A DNA stretch of 64,000 bases from Pseudalkalibacillus hwajinpoensis (GCF_039851965.1 NZ_CP156674.1:3348001-3412000), one strand, 5' to 3'. Shown: positions 33,603-42,485, counted from the stretch's first letter. Notes: generated by a model from the letters alone, not told the origin. Translations and numbers: made by a program.

Positions 33603-33691
33603 GACTTCCAACATTTAGCCATACTGCCATAAGTTAAAAGGGATAACACCTCTCTGTCTACCTCATTCTATAGACAAGGAGGTGAACAATC

Positions 33692-33892
33692 ATGGCAAAC
33701 AATAGTTCTAACAAACTTGTCGTACCAGGAGTACAACAAGCTCTAGATCAAATGAAATATGAAATTGCATCAGAGTTTGGTGTGAATCTTGGTCCGGATT
33801 CAACCTCACGTTCAAACGGTTCAGTTGGTGGCGAGATTACAAAACGTCTTGTTCAGCAATCTGAGCAGCAATTTGGAGGAACTTCCAAATAA
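33692..33892 (+). CDS. sspA: Alpha/beta-type small acid-soluble spore protein
   Basis: A 66-residue alpha/beta SASP that coats and protects spore DNA from UV and heat. Family marks: NKLVVPGVQQALDQMKYEIA, the GPR protease cleavage region YEIASEFG, and LGPDSTSRSNGSVGGEITKRLV. AAGGAGGTG precedes the ATG. Several paralogues normally exist per genome; the name follows the thiI-ytcI neighbourhood of B. subtilis sspA. It should be expressed in the forespore under sigma-G, though no convincing sigma-G site was found. Confidence 0.92.
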   Translation: MANNSSNKLVVPGVQQALDQMKYEIASEFGVNLGPDSTSRSNGSVGGEITKRLVQQSEQQFGGTSK

Positions 33893-33909
33893 TTGAATAT
33901 AATTGGCTT

Positions 33910-33940
33910 GCGGAAGGTGCGAAATGCATCTTCCGCTTTT
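33910..33940 (+). terminator. Intrinsic terminator of the SASP gene
   Basis: Eleven-base stem GCGGAAGGTGC / GCATCTTCCGC (one G-T pair), loop GAAAT, then TTTTCT. Confidence 0.82.
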
Positions 33941-33953
33941 CTAATGCAAAACG

Positions 33954-33981
33954 TTCAAAACTTTCTAATTTTATGTATAAT
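33954..33981 (+). promoter_or_regulatory. Candidate promoter of ytcI
   Basis: Perfect TATAAT (33976-33981) 32 bases before the start; -35 TTCAAA with a 16-base spacer is weak. Confidence 0.5.
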
Positions 33982-34013
33982 GAAATTATGACATACTAAT
34001 AGGGGGATAAAGC

Positions 34014-35585
34014 ATGCAGGATTTAATTGCTCCTGAATACTACAACTTAACAGACGAGATCGAGCGTGCTAAAGAAGAAGAGAGGGTGGCACTCAAATGG
34101 AGAAGTGACGAGGGTGACTACCGAGAAATTACATATCGTAATTTAATTGCAAAAGCGAATCAAATTGCGGGTACTTTAACTGCCAAAGGATTAAAAAGCC
34201 AGGACCGAGTTTTGATCATGATGCCAAGACTTATTGATACATATGCGGTTTATATTGCCTGTTTGAAAGCTGGACTGGTCGTTATTCCTTCTTCAGAAAT
34301 GTTAAGAAAGAAAGATCTCGTTTATCGCATCAACCATGCGGAAGCAAAAGCAGTTATTTGTGACTCAAAACTTGTCGATTCCTTTAATGGGGTAGAAGGT
34401 GAGGCACCTTCACTCGTATATAAGTTCTCTGCTGGAGAAAGGGTAGATGGTTGGATTTCATTGCTTGAGGAAGCGGAGAATGAAAGCGCTTCTTTCGAGG
34501 GGACTCAGACTTCAAGGGATGATATGGCTTTTCTATCCTACACATCGGGCACAACAGGTAATCCGAAAGGAGTTGTGCATAGTCATGGCTGGGCTTATGC
34601 TCACCTCAGAACTTCATCTGCTTCCTGGCTTGGTATTAAAGAAGGAGACAACGTCTGGGCAACAGCGGGACCTGGCTGGCAGAAATGGGTTTGGAGTCCA
34701 TTCGTTGCCACATTATGTAGTGGGGCCACAGGCTTTGTGTACAGTGGGAAATTTGACCCAGAGACATATCTTGGGTTTCTTGCCGAATTTCAGATTAATG
34801 TTCTATGCTGTACACCAACAGAATACCGCTTAATGGCAAAAGTGGATCAGCTGGAACGCTTTACTCTGCCTTCTCTTAGAAGTGCTGTTTCAGCAGGAGA
34901 ACCTCTCAATCGTGAAGTGATTGATACTTTCAGACGTTACTTTAAAATTGACGTAAGAGATGGTTATGGACAAACTGAGAATACGCTTTTAGTAGGTATT
35001 CTAAAAGGGATGGAAGTGAAGCCAGGCTCAATGGGAAAACCGACTCCAGGTAACCGAGTTGAGATCATCAACGAAGAGGGGAAACCGGTACAAAGTGGTG
35101 AAGTCGGAGATATCGCTGTGCACAAAGATGTTCCTGCTCTGTTTAAAAGGTACTATAAAGATGAAGAGCGAACGCAAATGGCCTTCAGGGGTGAATATTA
35201 TTTAACTGGAGATAAAGCTTCAAAAGATGAGGATGGGTACTTCTGGTTTGAAGGTAGAGGAGATGACATTATCATTAGCTCAGGCTATACCATCGGTCCG
35301 TTTGAAGTGGAAGACGCATTAGTTAAGCATCCAGCAGTTCGTGAGTGTGCGGTTGTAGCAAGCCCTGATGAAGTGCGAGGAAATATCGTTAAAGCCTACG
35401 TGGTTCTTAAAGACAATAGTCAGGCAGGAGATCCACTGATCCGTGAGCTCCAGGATCATGTGAAGGAGCTCACTGCTCCGTACAAGTATCCAAGAAAGAT
35501 TGAGTTCATCGATGAACTTCCCAAAACAACATCAGGAAAAATCAGAAGAATTGAACTGCGTCAGAAAGAAACACGGGGCGCATAA
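34014..35585 (+). CDS. ytcI: Acyl-CoA synthetase YtcI (MbcS-like, medium/branched chain)
   Basis: A 523-residue ANL-superfamily ligase. AMP-binding P-loop YTSGTTGNPKGVVH (about 176-189), YGQTEN, YLTGDKASKDEDGYFWFEGRGDD and the C-terminal catalytic lysine in KTTSGKIRR. It resembles the MbcS/Acs-like group that activates branched or medium-chain acids rather than acetate. It belongs to the same superfamily as AcsA at 16.5 kb but is clearly a separate lineage. AATAGGGGGATAAAGC precedes the ATG. Neighbour order sspA-ytcI matches B. subtilis. Substrate not fixed by sequence. Confidence 0.86.
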   Translation: MQDLIAPEYYNLTDEIERAKEEERVALKWRSDEGDYREITYRNLIAKANQIAGTLTAKGLKSQDRVLIMMPRLIDTYAVYIACLKAGLVVIPSSEMLRKKDLVYRINHAEAKAVICDSKLVDSFNGVEGEAPSLVYKFSAGERVDGWISLLEEAENESASFEGTQTSRDDMAFLSYTSGTTGNPKGVVHSHGWAYAHLRTSSASWLGIKEGDNVWATAGPGWQKWVWSPFVATLCSGATGFVYSGKFDPETYLGFLAEFQINVLCCTPTEYRLMAKVDQLERFTLPSLRSAVSAGEPLNREVIDTFRRYFKIDVRDGYGQTENTLLVGILKGMEVKPGSMGKPTPGNRVEIINEEGKPVQSGEVGDIAVHKDVPALFKRYYKDEERTQMAFRGEYYLTGDKASKDEDGYFWFEGRGDDIIISSGYTIGPFEVEDALVKHPAVRECAVVASPDEVRGNIVKAYVVLKDNSQAGDPLIRELQDHVKELTAPYKYPRKIEFIDELPKTTSGKIRRIELRQKETRGA

Positions 35586-35590
35586 CAAGA

Positions 35591-35620
35591 AAGGAGAGGA
35601 CTGGGTCCTCTCCTTTTCCT
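35591..35620 (+). terminator. Intrinsic terminator of ytcI
   Basis: Eleven-base perfect stem AAGGAGAGGAC / GTCCTCTCCTT with a 3-base loop, then TTCCTTAT. Confidence 0.8.
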
Positions 35621-35688
35621 TATAAGAAATATAAAGTGATGTCTAGATCCCATGTTTGGCGGGAATAAATGCGCGCTTGCGTTTTTTA

Positions 35689-36756
35689 TTACCTAGCTTT
35701 GTTTTTAATCATTTCAATGATTTTACTTGCTTGATCTCCGGCATTATCCTGTTTCATTGCTTTAAGATACGTATTACGTTTCTCGTAAGTTTCGGTAACA
35801 GCCTTCATGAATGAATCCTCTGTCAGATTTTCTTCAAGTAAAACATTAGCAAAGCCAGATTTCTCAAACGATTGCGCGTTCAAAATCTGATCGCCCCTAC
35901 TTGCTGCTCTTGATAATGGGATCAGCAGCATTGGTTTTTTTAATGCAAGAAATTCAAAGATTGAATTCGATCCAGCTCTTGAAACAATCACGTCCGCCAT
36001 TGAAAGCAGATCAGGAAGTTCGTCTGTTACATATTCGAACTGTTTATATCCGTTCATTTGGAGTGAGGAATCAATCTGCCCTTTTCCAGTAAGGTGTAGA
36101 ATATCGAATGTTTGTAAAAGGTCCTTTAGCTGATTTCGTACTGCGTCGTTAATACGCTTTGCTCCAAGGCTTCCTCCCATAATAAGCATGACGGGTTTTG
36201 TACCTGTAAACCCGGCAAAGGAAAGTCCTTTTGTAGGGTTACCGCTCTTAAGTTCATCACGCACTACTGCCCCAACATACTCAGCCTTGTTTTCAGGAAG
36301 GTGTTTCACTGTCTCAGGGAAAGTCGTACACACTTTCGAAGCGAAAGGAATGGCAACTTTGTTTGCAAGTCCTGGTGTTAAATCTGACTCATGAATAATG
36401 ACTGGCACGCCGTTCATTTTTCCGGCGATCACTACAGGGACGGAAACAAATCCTCCTTTTGAAAAGATGACGGATGGTTTTTCACGTTTGATAATGGAGA
36501 ACGCTTCGCCGACTCCTTTGACCACTTTAAAAGGATCTTTGAAATTGTTCCAATCAAAATACCTTCTTAGTTTCCCTGTAGAAACGTGGTGGTATGTTAC
36601 GCCTTTGACAGGTTCAATTAGCTGTCGCTCAATTCCTTTTTCTGACCCAATATAATGTATGTCCCAGTCGTCTTTAAGAAAACGTGGAATAAGTGCTAAA
36701 TTAACAGTTACATGTCCAGCGGAACCGCCGCCAGTAAATAAAATCTTCTTCTTCAA
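35689..36756 (-). CDS. MurG-like UDP-GlcNAc transferase
   Basis: A 355-residue GT-B glycosyltransferase of family GT28. In MurG the enzyme adds GlcNAc to lipid I at the inner membrane face. The N-terminal glycine motif is GGGSAGHV, with Ser-Ala where classical MurG has Thr-Gly; SKGGFVSVPVVIAG, HESDLTPGLANK and the C-terminal nucleotide-sugar site RAGSNSIFEFLALKKPMLLIPL are kept. B. subtilis has murG only in the dcw cluster; here the gene stands alone between ytcI and ytcJ, like the second MurG seen in the B. cereus group. It may be a paralogue or the only copy; the window cannot tell. ATG follows CTCGTTGAAG. Confidence 0.82.
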   Translation of the reverse strand: MKKKILFTGGGSAGHVTVNLALIPRFLKDDWDIHYIGSEKGIERQLIEPVKGVTYHHVSTGKLRRYFDWNNFKDPFKVVKGVGEAFSIIKREKPSVIFSKGGFVSVPVVIAGKMNGVPVIIHESDLTPGLANKVAIPFASKVCTTFPETVKHLPENKAEYVGAVVRDELKSGNPTKGLSFAGFTGTKPVMLIMGGSLGAKRINDAVRNQLKDLLQTFDILHLTGKGQIDSSLQMNGYKQFEYVTDELPDLLSMADVIVSRAGSNSIFEFLALKKPMLLIPLSRAASRGDQILNAQSFEKSGFANVLLEENLTEDSFMKAVTETYEKRNTYLKAMKQDNAGDQASKIIEMIKNKAR

Positions 36757-36923
36757 CGAGATTTCCTCACCTTCACCAATTGTCTTGCTTATTGCTCTTT
36801 AATATCTCTATTGTATCATGATTGAAAAATCAACAAAGAGTTTGATTGAAAATCCAGAAGATTCACAGCTAAAGAGGGGAATGATACAATAGGCTCACAA
36901 TTACACACAAAGGGGAGAAATCA

Positions 36924-38516
36924 GTGGGAACGCTTTGGTTTGGTGGCAAAATCTATACGTTAGAGCATGAAAATGATACAGTAGAAGCTGTTTATACAGA
37001 AAATGGCCGTATTAAGAAGGTAGGTACAGAATCTGAACTAACTGAATTATTTGGGAAAGACATCACAGCTCAGCATGACTTAAGAGGAAATGTCATGATC
37101 CCTGGCTTCGTTGACAGTCATCTTCACATGATTGGTCACGGAGAGAAACTTCTTCGACTTGATTTATCTCAAGCTGAATCTGCAGAAAAAATGAAAAGAC
37201 TTCTGCTTGATAAAGTTAAAAATACTGGTGCAGATGAATGGATCATTGGAGAAGGATGGAATGAGAACAACTTCATGGATCGTAAAATCTTTCATTGTGA
37301 TGAGCTTGACGAAATCGCACCGGATCATCCAATGATGCTAACAAGGGTTTGTAGACACGCTATCCTTGCAAACTCGACTGCCCTTGATTTAGCGGGAATT
37401 ACAGATGAAACACCTGATCCGGAAGGTGGGGTCATTATGCGTGATAACGATGGGAGAGCTACAGGTTATCTTCTTGACAGAGCGCAGGAGTTAGTTAAAA
37501 ACGCGATGCCGGAAGTAAGTATTGATTTTCTAGAAAAAGCACTTTCCTCCTCGGTAGATGATCTTGTATCAAAAGGTGTAACGGGTGGTCATAGTGAAGA
37601 CTTAAATTACTATGGTGGATTTACTCGTACGTACGAAACATTCATTAACGTGATTAACGGCACTCGCAAGTTCAGAGCGAATTTACTAGTTCATCATGAA
37701 GTGATAGATGCTATGCGTAAACAGGGTCTCGGATTCGCAGATGGCACCGAATATGTTGAACTTGGTGCAATGAAGATCTTTGCTGACGGCGCACTTGGAG
37801 GAAGAACAGCGTTACTGAGCCACCCTTACAATGACTCTCCAGATACTTCAGGTGTAGCCATTCATAGTATTGAAGGTCTTACAGCGCTTGTTCGGGAAGC
37901 TAGATCACATGATATGCCTGTCGCGATCCATGTTATTGGTGATTTAGCTCTTGAGTATGCCATTAAAGCGATTGAACAGTATCCTGCTCCTTATGGTCTA
38001 AGAGACCGTCTAATTCACACGCAGGTAATTCGTGAAGATTTACTAAAGCGATTAAATCAACTCTCTGTTGTACTTGATATTCAGCCGAGGTTTGTTGCTT
38101 CAGATTTTCCGTGGGTCATGGAGCGACTTGGGGAAGAAAGGATGGCCTGGTCCTTTGCATGGAAAACACTTTTAGAAAGTGGGGTTCCAATCGCAGGTGG
38201 ATCAGATGCACCAATTGAACCTGTAGATCCATTGCTAGGCATCCATGCTGCCGTTACGAGAAAACGTCCGAACGAGACGCATGAAGGGTACTATCCTGAA
38301 CAAAAGCTTTCCGTCTTTGAAGCTGTAACCTTATTTACCGGTGGAAGTGCTTATGCGATAGGAAGAGAAGCAGAACGTGGGAAGATTAAAGAAAACTTTG
38401 ATGCTGACTTCACTGTTCTAGACCGTGACATTTTTATGTGTGACCCGGATCTTATCCTGAATACTAAAGCTGTTATGACTGTGATCGATGAGTCGGTTGC
38501 TTACAAAAAAATTTGA
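36924..38516 (+). CDS. ytcJ: Amidohydrolase YtcJ (metal-dependent hydrolase)
   Basis: A 530-residue amidohydrolase-superfamily protein of the YtcJ/LAF3 type. Metal ligands appear in GFVDSHLHMIGHG (about 66-78), HVIGDLALEYAI (about 335) and GGSDAPIEPVDPL (about 432). The early part forms a small beta-sandwich typical of the superfamily. No signal peptide is seen, so it should be cytoplasmic; the substrate of YtcJ proteins is not established. The start is GTG 36924 after AAAGGGGAG. It converges on nadK across a shared terminator. Confidence 0.87.
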   Translation: MGTLWFGGKIYTLEHENDTVEAVYTENGRIKKVGTESELTELFGKDITAQHDLRGNVMIPGFVDSHLHMIGHGEKLLRLDLSQAESAEKMKRLLLDKVKNTGADEWIIGEGWNENNFMDRKIFHCDELDEIAPDHPMMLTRVCRHAILANSTALDLAGITDETPDPEGGVIMRDNDGRATGYLLDRAQELVKNAMPEVSIDFLEKALSSSVDDLVSKGVTGGHSEDLNYYGGFTRTYETFINVINGTRKFRANLLVHHEVIDAMRKQGLGFADGTEYVELGAMKIFADGALGGRTALLSHPYNDSPDTSGVAIHSIEGLTALVREARSHDMPVAIHVIGDLALEYAIKAIEQYPAPYGLRDRLIHTQVIREDLLKRLNQLSVVLDIQPRFVASDFPWVMERLGEERMAWSFAWKTLLESGVPIAGGSDAPIEPVDPLLGIHAAVTRKRPNETHEGYYPEQKLSVFEAVTLFTGGSAYAIGREAERGKIKENFDADFTVLDRDIFMCDPDLILNTKAVMTVIDESVAYKKI

Positions 38517-38531
38517 TTGATTACCCCAAAT

Positions 38532-38570
38532 GAAAGAAGCACCCCCACTTAAACTGGCGGTGCTTCTTTC
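38532..38570. terminator. Bidirectional terminator between ytcJ and nadK
   Basis: Twelve-base perfect stem GAAAGAAGCACC / GGTGCTTCTTTC with a 15-base loop. Confidence 0.72.
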
Positions 38571-38572
38571 AA

Positions 38573-39370
38573 TTAGAGAAAACTTCTTTGAACTTTATGC
38601 CAGAATGAATTGTCTTTCAGTTTAACGGTTTTTATGCGTTTTTCAGGGATGTGGATATTGATTTCTCTCGCGTGCTGTATACTTAGGGCTTCATTGTCTA
38701 TTCCGATAACAGGGTAGTCATTTCCGTCCTGAATGACCTGGAGTGAGAGAGTCCGTTCGTCGCTTAAAACGAATGGAGAACCCAGCGTTCGGTAATGATT
38801 ATTGTTTAAAGATGCAAGCTCGCTAACTTGCATGCACGCAAGTTTCGGATCAATAATTGCTCCATTTACTGATTTATTGTAGGCAGTACTTCCAGTAGGG
38901 GTTGAAACAATTAGTCCATCCCCTCGGAACGTTTCGAAGTGGAAGTCTTCCACATAAACTTCCATTGCAAGTGTCTTAATAATGGAAGAGCGAATCGTAC
39001 ATTCGTTCAAGCAATAGAAGGAAGATTCGTTATTAACATTTACCTCGATTGTTGGATAACGACGAACTTCAATGCCTTCAGATAAAATGTCCTCAACCAT
39101 ATCCTGGAGGCTATCAACGTGGAAATCACAGTAAAAGCCTAGCTCTCCAGTAGAGATTCCTACGTAAAGGCAGTCGTCGCGAAACCCGGTTTTTCTTACC
39201 GCTTGAAGGAAAGCGCCATCCCCTCCGATGCTTGCGATAATGCTTGCGTCTTTCGCATCCTCTACAATATGAAAATCATTTTTCTCAGCAAGTCTTTTTA
39301 GTGGTTCCACTTTTTCCTGTAATTCTTTTGTTTGTTTATAGAAAAAAAACAAATTACGGCGATTTGGCAT
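38573..39370 (-). CDS. nadK: NAD kinase (second type, NadK2/YtdI)
   Basis: A 265-residue ATP-NAD kinase that makes NADP. The catalytic GGDG motif is in ASIGGDGAFLQA (about 48-59), NECTIRSS holds the NE motif, and the Gly-rich DGLIVSTPTGSTAYN (about 150-164) is typical. B. subtilis has two NAD kinases; this one corresponds to YtdI by its position next to ytcJ and sppA. AGGGAGG precedes the ATG. Confidence 0.92.
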   Translation of the reverse strand: MPNRRNLFFFYKQTKELQEKVEPLKRLAEKNDFHIVEDAKDASIIASIGGDGAFLQAVRKTGFRDDCLYVGISTGELGFYCDFHVDSLQDMVEDILSEGIEVRRYPTIEVNVNNESSFYCLNECTIRSSIIKTLAMEVYVEDFHFETFRGDGLIVSTPTGSTAYNKSVNGAIIDPKLACMQVSELASLNNNHYRTLGSPFVLSDERTLSLQVIQDGNDYPVIGIDNEALSIQHAREINIHIPEKRIKTVKLKDNSFWHKVQRSFL

Positions 39371-39549
39371 GTGAAATCCTCCCTGTCCAACTTTTAGTCT
39401 TCTTTACTGTATCATTCTCTCTTTTTAGAAAAAAGAAAAAATTAGAGTATCCCCTTGATTATACAATAGTTTTTCTCTTCTTTCCTGAAAGAATCCCCCC
39501 TGTTATTTAGAAGTGCACATCCTAATTTTGTATGGTATTCTCAGAAATA

Positions 39550-39576
39550 TGAAACCAAATGAATGGCTTCATCGTA
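39550..39576 (+). promoter_or_regulatory. ECF (sigma-W type) promoter of sppA-yteJ
   Basis: TGAAAC (39550-39555) and CGTA (39573-39576) with a 17-base spacer; the sigma-W consensus is TGAAAC-N16/17-CGTA. In B. subtilis sppA-yteJ belongs to the sigma-W regulon. Confidence 0.68.
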
Positions 39577-39611
39577 CATAAGATAGCATCACGATATAGA
39601 GGAGGCTTACT

Positions 39612-40607
39612 ATGAATGGAAAACGGTGGATCGCACTTGGCATTACGGTCGTACTTATCATCGTATCAATCGGATTTAATCTCGTATCCAGTCTTGCATT
39701 TGGGGGCTGGAGAGAAGAATTAAACTCAACAGACGAATTCGCTGAGACAGTAATTGAAGAAGGAAGCAGTCATAATAAAATTGCTGTATTAAACGTTGAA
39801 GGCGTAATCCAGGATACAGGTCAGGGATCAAGCTTTTTACCACAAGCAGGTTATAATCACGACGTGTTTCTCAAGCGTCTTGAGCACGCAGGTGAAGATA
39901 GTAGTGTGAAGGGAATTATTCTCCGTTTAAATACGCCTGGCGGTGGCGTAGTTGAAAGTGAAGAAATCTATGATGAACTACTTGAGTTAAAAGAAAAAAC
40001 AGATAAGCCGATTTACGTGTCAATGGGAAGTATGGCAGCTTCAGCAGGGTACTACATATCAGCTCCTGCAGATAAAATTTATGCTAGTCCTTCAACGATC
40101 ACTGGTTCAATTGGTGTGATTATGCAATCCATGAACTATGCAGAGCTTGCTGAAAAGGTTGGAGTGAAATGGGAAACCATTAAAAGTGGACCTCACAAAG
40201 ATATCATGTCACCAAGCAAGGAAATGACGGATGAAGAACGAGAAATTCTCCAGTCAATGATCGACAATTCATATGATGAATTTGTGAGTGTGATTAGTGA
40301 AGGTAGAGGAATGGATGAAAGCAAAGTAAGAGAGCTTGCAGATGGAAGGATTTACGATGGAAGACAAGCGCAGAAGGTTAATCTTATCGACGGTCTTGGA
40401 AATCTGGAAGACACGGTTGAAGGAATGAAGGAAGACCTTGGAGATAGTAAGCTTCAAGTTATTCAATACAAACAAAATCTTGGATTCAATTCATTATTTG
40501 AAATGACAGCAGCGAAGCTGATGGGACCAGATAAAGACCTGTTGGGTATACAACAGCTACTATCCACTCCACAATCACCAAAGCTTATGTATTTATATTC
40601 TGAATAA
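39612..40607 (+). CDS. sppA: Signal peptide peptidase SppA
   Basis: A 331-residue membrane-anchored serine protease (S49) with one N-terminal helix (IALGITVVLIIVSIGFNLVSS) and an extracellular catalytic domain. The nucleophile is Ser144 in SMAASAGYY and the general base Lys196 in GPHKDIMSP, the same 52-residue spacing as in B. subtilis (Ser147/Lys199). LRLNTPGGGVVESEEIY is the conserved S49 segment. It degrades residual signal peptides and is linked to lantibiotic resistance in B. subtilis. GAGGAGG precedes the ATG; yteJ follows 13 bases later. Confidence 0.94.
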   Translation: MNGKRWIALGITVVLIIVSIGFNLVSSLAFGGWREELNSTDEFAETVIEEGSSHNKIAVLNVEGVIQDTGQGSSFLPQAGYNHDVFLKRLEHAGEDSSVKGIILRLNTPGGGVVESEEIYDELLELKEKTDKPIYVSMGSMAASAGYYISAPADKIYASPSTITGSIGVIMQSMNYAELAEKVGVKWETIKSGPHKDIMSPSKEMTDEEREILQSMIDNSYDEFVSVISEGRGMDESKVRELADGRIYDGRQAQKVNLIDGLGNLEDTVEGMKEDLGDSKLQVIQYKQNLGFNSLFEMTAAKLMGPDKDLLGIQQLLSTPQSPKLMYLYSE

Positions 40608-40620
40608 GGAGGTTGGCAGA

Positions 40621-41097
40621 ATGGATGAAACAATGAATATGACTGCCCCTCCCGCACCAGTTTCTGAAGAATCAAGGCACGTTAGATTTGCAGGATTTTG
40701 GATGCGCTTCTGGGCATACTTAGTTGATATTATCGTGGTAGCAAGCTTAAATGGTATTTTAATTACTCCAGTTATTAAAGGTTTTGAAATTCCTGCAAGT
40801 GAGCCGGCCTTCTTACCACTGCAGGCGATTTTAACTGGAGTTGTCTACTATGCTTACTTTATCCTGATGACGAAATTTTTTGCTCAAACGCTAGGGAAAA
40901 TGCTTTTCGCATTAAGAGTTCAACCTGATCAAGGTGAAAGATTAACTTGGGGAACGGTTATTTTTCGAGAGGGTATCGGCCGATTCATCAGCAAAACGAT
41001 TTTATTCGTTGGCTTTCTTGTCGTTGCATTTACGAAGAACAAAAAGGGCATTCACGATATGTTCGCAGACACAATCGTGGTCCATGAAGAAAAATAA
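40621..41097 (+). CDS. yteJ: RDD family membrane protein YteJ
   Basis: A 158-residue protein with three or four membrane helices and the RDD signature: Arg in AGFWMRFWAYLVDIIVV (with the Asp), and a later Asp in KKGIHDMFADTIVV. In B. subtilis YteJ is co-expressed with SppA and inhibits or modulates it. AAGGAGG precedes the ATG. Its downstream terminator closes the sppA-yteJ operon. Confidence 0.9.
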   Translation: MDETMNMTAPPAPVSEESRHVRFAGFWMRFWAYLVDIIVVASLNGILITPVIKGFEIPASEPAFLPLQAILTGVVYYAYFILMTKFFAQTLGKMLFALRVQPDQGERLTWGTVIFREGIGRFISKTILFVGFLVVAFTKNKKGIHDMFADTIVVHEEK

Positions 41098-41107
41098 TGT
41101 ACTAATG

Positions 41108-41142
41108 AATAAACCTGTCCATACTGGGCAGGTTTATTTTAT
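41108..41142 (+). terminator. Intrinsic terminator of sppA-yteJ
   Basis: Thirteen-base stem AATAAACCTGTCC / GGGCAGGTTTATT (one mismatch), then TTATATT. Confidence 0.85.
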
Positions 41143-41209
41143 ATTGATTTTTTGCACGTAATGAAGGTAACGTTAACTCCATATGTGTAAAAAGGGGAGG
41201 AGCTATGCT

Positions 41210-41809
41210 GTGGTTGTTGTTATTGTTTGTGCATTTGTCCTGCTTCTGATTGCTTCGCTCCTCCTTATCATCTTTTCTACTGTCGCAGTGACTGTTACGA
41301 TGGAGCACTCAAGTTTTGTGGAAGAATTGCGGGTGGACGTAAAAGCGCTTTTTGGTCTCTTCACTTACACGACTACAATCCCGCTCAAGGAATTGTTAGA
41401 AGGAGGAGAAGAGGTTGTTGAAGAAAAAGCGAGTAATAAGCTACGCAATGGAGAGATAAAGGACATATTAAGAGTGGTCAACAAAACTCTTAGTGCCAGG
41501 CAATCTGTTTTGTTTTTTATTGGAAAAGCAAGAGTAAGAGATGTTCAGTGGGAAACAAATTTTGGCATGGGAAATGCAGCAAGCACAGCCGTAGGTGCGG
41601 AGCTACTACATAATTTGAAAGTAGCCATGTTTTCCCTTCTCTCCCACTACTCTAATTTTCTAACGGTTCCTCAATTGATCGTCACACCAATTTACGAAAT
41701 GAAAACGATCCAAACGTATATTAAATGCATGATTACGTTCAAACTCGGGCATGCTATGATCGCAGTAATTAAATTAATGAAGTCTCAAAAGAATGTACAG
41801 GGGACTTAA
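41210..41809 (+). CDS. ytfI: DUF2953 family protein YtfI
   Basis: A 199-residue protein with an N-terminal membrane helix (VVVIVCAFVLLLIASLLLIIF) and a DUF2953 body containing FGLFTYTTTIPL, WETNFGMGNAASTAVGAELL and VTPIYEM. GTG 41210 is chosen because GGGGAGGAG precedes it by 7 bases; an upstream in-frame ATG at 41183 lies in front of that site. It precedes ytfJ by 29 bases, as in B. subtilis, and is thought to take part in sporulation. Molecular function unknown. Confidence 0.85.
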   Translation: MVVVIVCAFVLLLIASLLLIIFSTVAVTVTMEHSSFVEELRVDVKALFGLFTYTTTIPLKELLEGGEEVVEEKASNKLRNGEIKDILRVVNKTLSARQSVLFFIGKARVRDVQWETNFGMGNAASTAVGAELLHNLKVAMFSLLSHYSNFLTVPQLIVTPIYEMKTIQTYIKCMITFKLGHAMIAVIKLMKSQKNVQGT

Positions 41810-41838
41810 CGGTCTAGTAGGTGAAGGAGGAAAAACGT

Positions 41839-42396
41839 ATGTCTGAACATCCGATTGAGGGGCTTATGCAGACAGCAATGGAGAACCTCAAAGATATGAT
41901 TGATGTAAATACAATTATTGGTGATCCGGTTGAGACGCCTGATGGAAGTGTTATTCTAACCGTATCCAAGGTGGGCTTCGGGTTCGCTGCTGGTGGAAGC
42001 GAGTTTATGTTAAAGAAGCAGAATCAGCAGAACCAGCGTGATCAAAATCAGAGCAAAGGTGAACCTTTTGGAGGCGGAAGTGGTGGCGGTGTTTCAATCA
42101 CACCAATAGCATTTCTAATTGTTAGTGCGGGCGACATCAAGATGATTCACCTTGATAACACTACACATCTTTATGAGCGGTTGCTTGATCTAGCACCTCA
42201 AGCCATCGAAAAAGTGCAGAGTATTCTTCAAAATATGAATCAGAATCAGCAATCTAATGGGAAGAAGAACAAGTCAGATCAACAGCAACAGGGTAATGAC
42301 CAAAACCAGTCTAGAAATAAATCTCAATCGAAAAACCACTTTCGTTTCCAACAACGAAACCAGCAGGAAGACGATAAACAGGATTTAAATTTTTAA
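41839..42396 (+). CDS. ytfJ: GerW family sporulation protein YtfJ
   Basis: A 185-residue spore protein of the YtfJ/GerW family. The conserved core (about 1-115) holds MQTAMENLKDMIDVNTIIGDP, SKVGFGFAAGGSEF and a glycine-rich stretch GGGSGGGVSITPIAFLIV. The tail (about 125-185) is Gln/Asn/Lys-rich low complexity, longer and more polar than I recall in B. subtilis. It is needed for normal germination in B. subtilis. ATG 41839 follows AAGGAGG; a GTG-initiated longer frame at 41821 would place its start at the ribosome site. Confidence 0.9.
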   Translation: MSEHPIEGLMQTAMENLKDMIDVNTIIGDPVETPDGSVILTVSKVGFGFAAGGSEFMLKKQNQQNQRDQNQSKGEPFGGGSGGGVSITPIAFLIVSAGDIKMIHLDNTTHLYERLLDLAPQAIEKVQSILQNMNQNQQSNGKKNKSDQQQQGNDQNQSRNKSQSKNHFRFQQRNQQEDDKQDLNF

Positions 42397-42422
42397 ACCA
42401 CTCTTAATAGGGTGGTTTTTAT
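42395..42422 (+). terminator. Intrinsic terminator of ytfIJ
   Basis: Ten-base stem AAACCACTCT / AGGGTGGTTT, loop TAAT, then TTATAG. It overlaps the ytfJ stop codon. Confidence 0.78.
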
Positions 42423-42449
42423 AGTAATTAGGTTTATTTGGCTGATTTC

Positions 42450-42478
42450 TTGAAATATCATCCTCTCACATATATGAT
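42450..42478 (+). promoter_or_regulatory. Sigma-A promoter of tpx
   Basis: TTGAAA (42450-42455, 5 of 6), a 17-base spacer, TATGAT (42473-42478, 5 of 6). Confidence 0.75.
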
Positions 42479-42485
42479 GAAGTCA

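Noticed and set aside
33641..33670. Sigma-G-like promoter GGATA-N18-CATTCTA before the SASP gene
   Set aside because: The start point would fall in the ribosome site, leaving no usable leader, and the -35 is off consensus.
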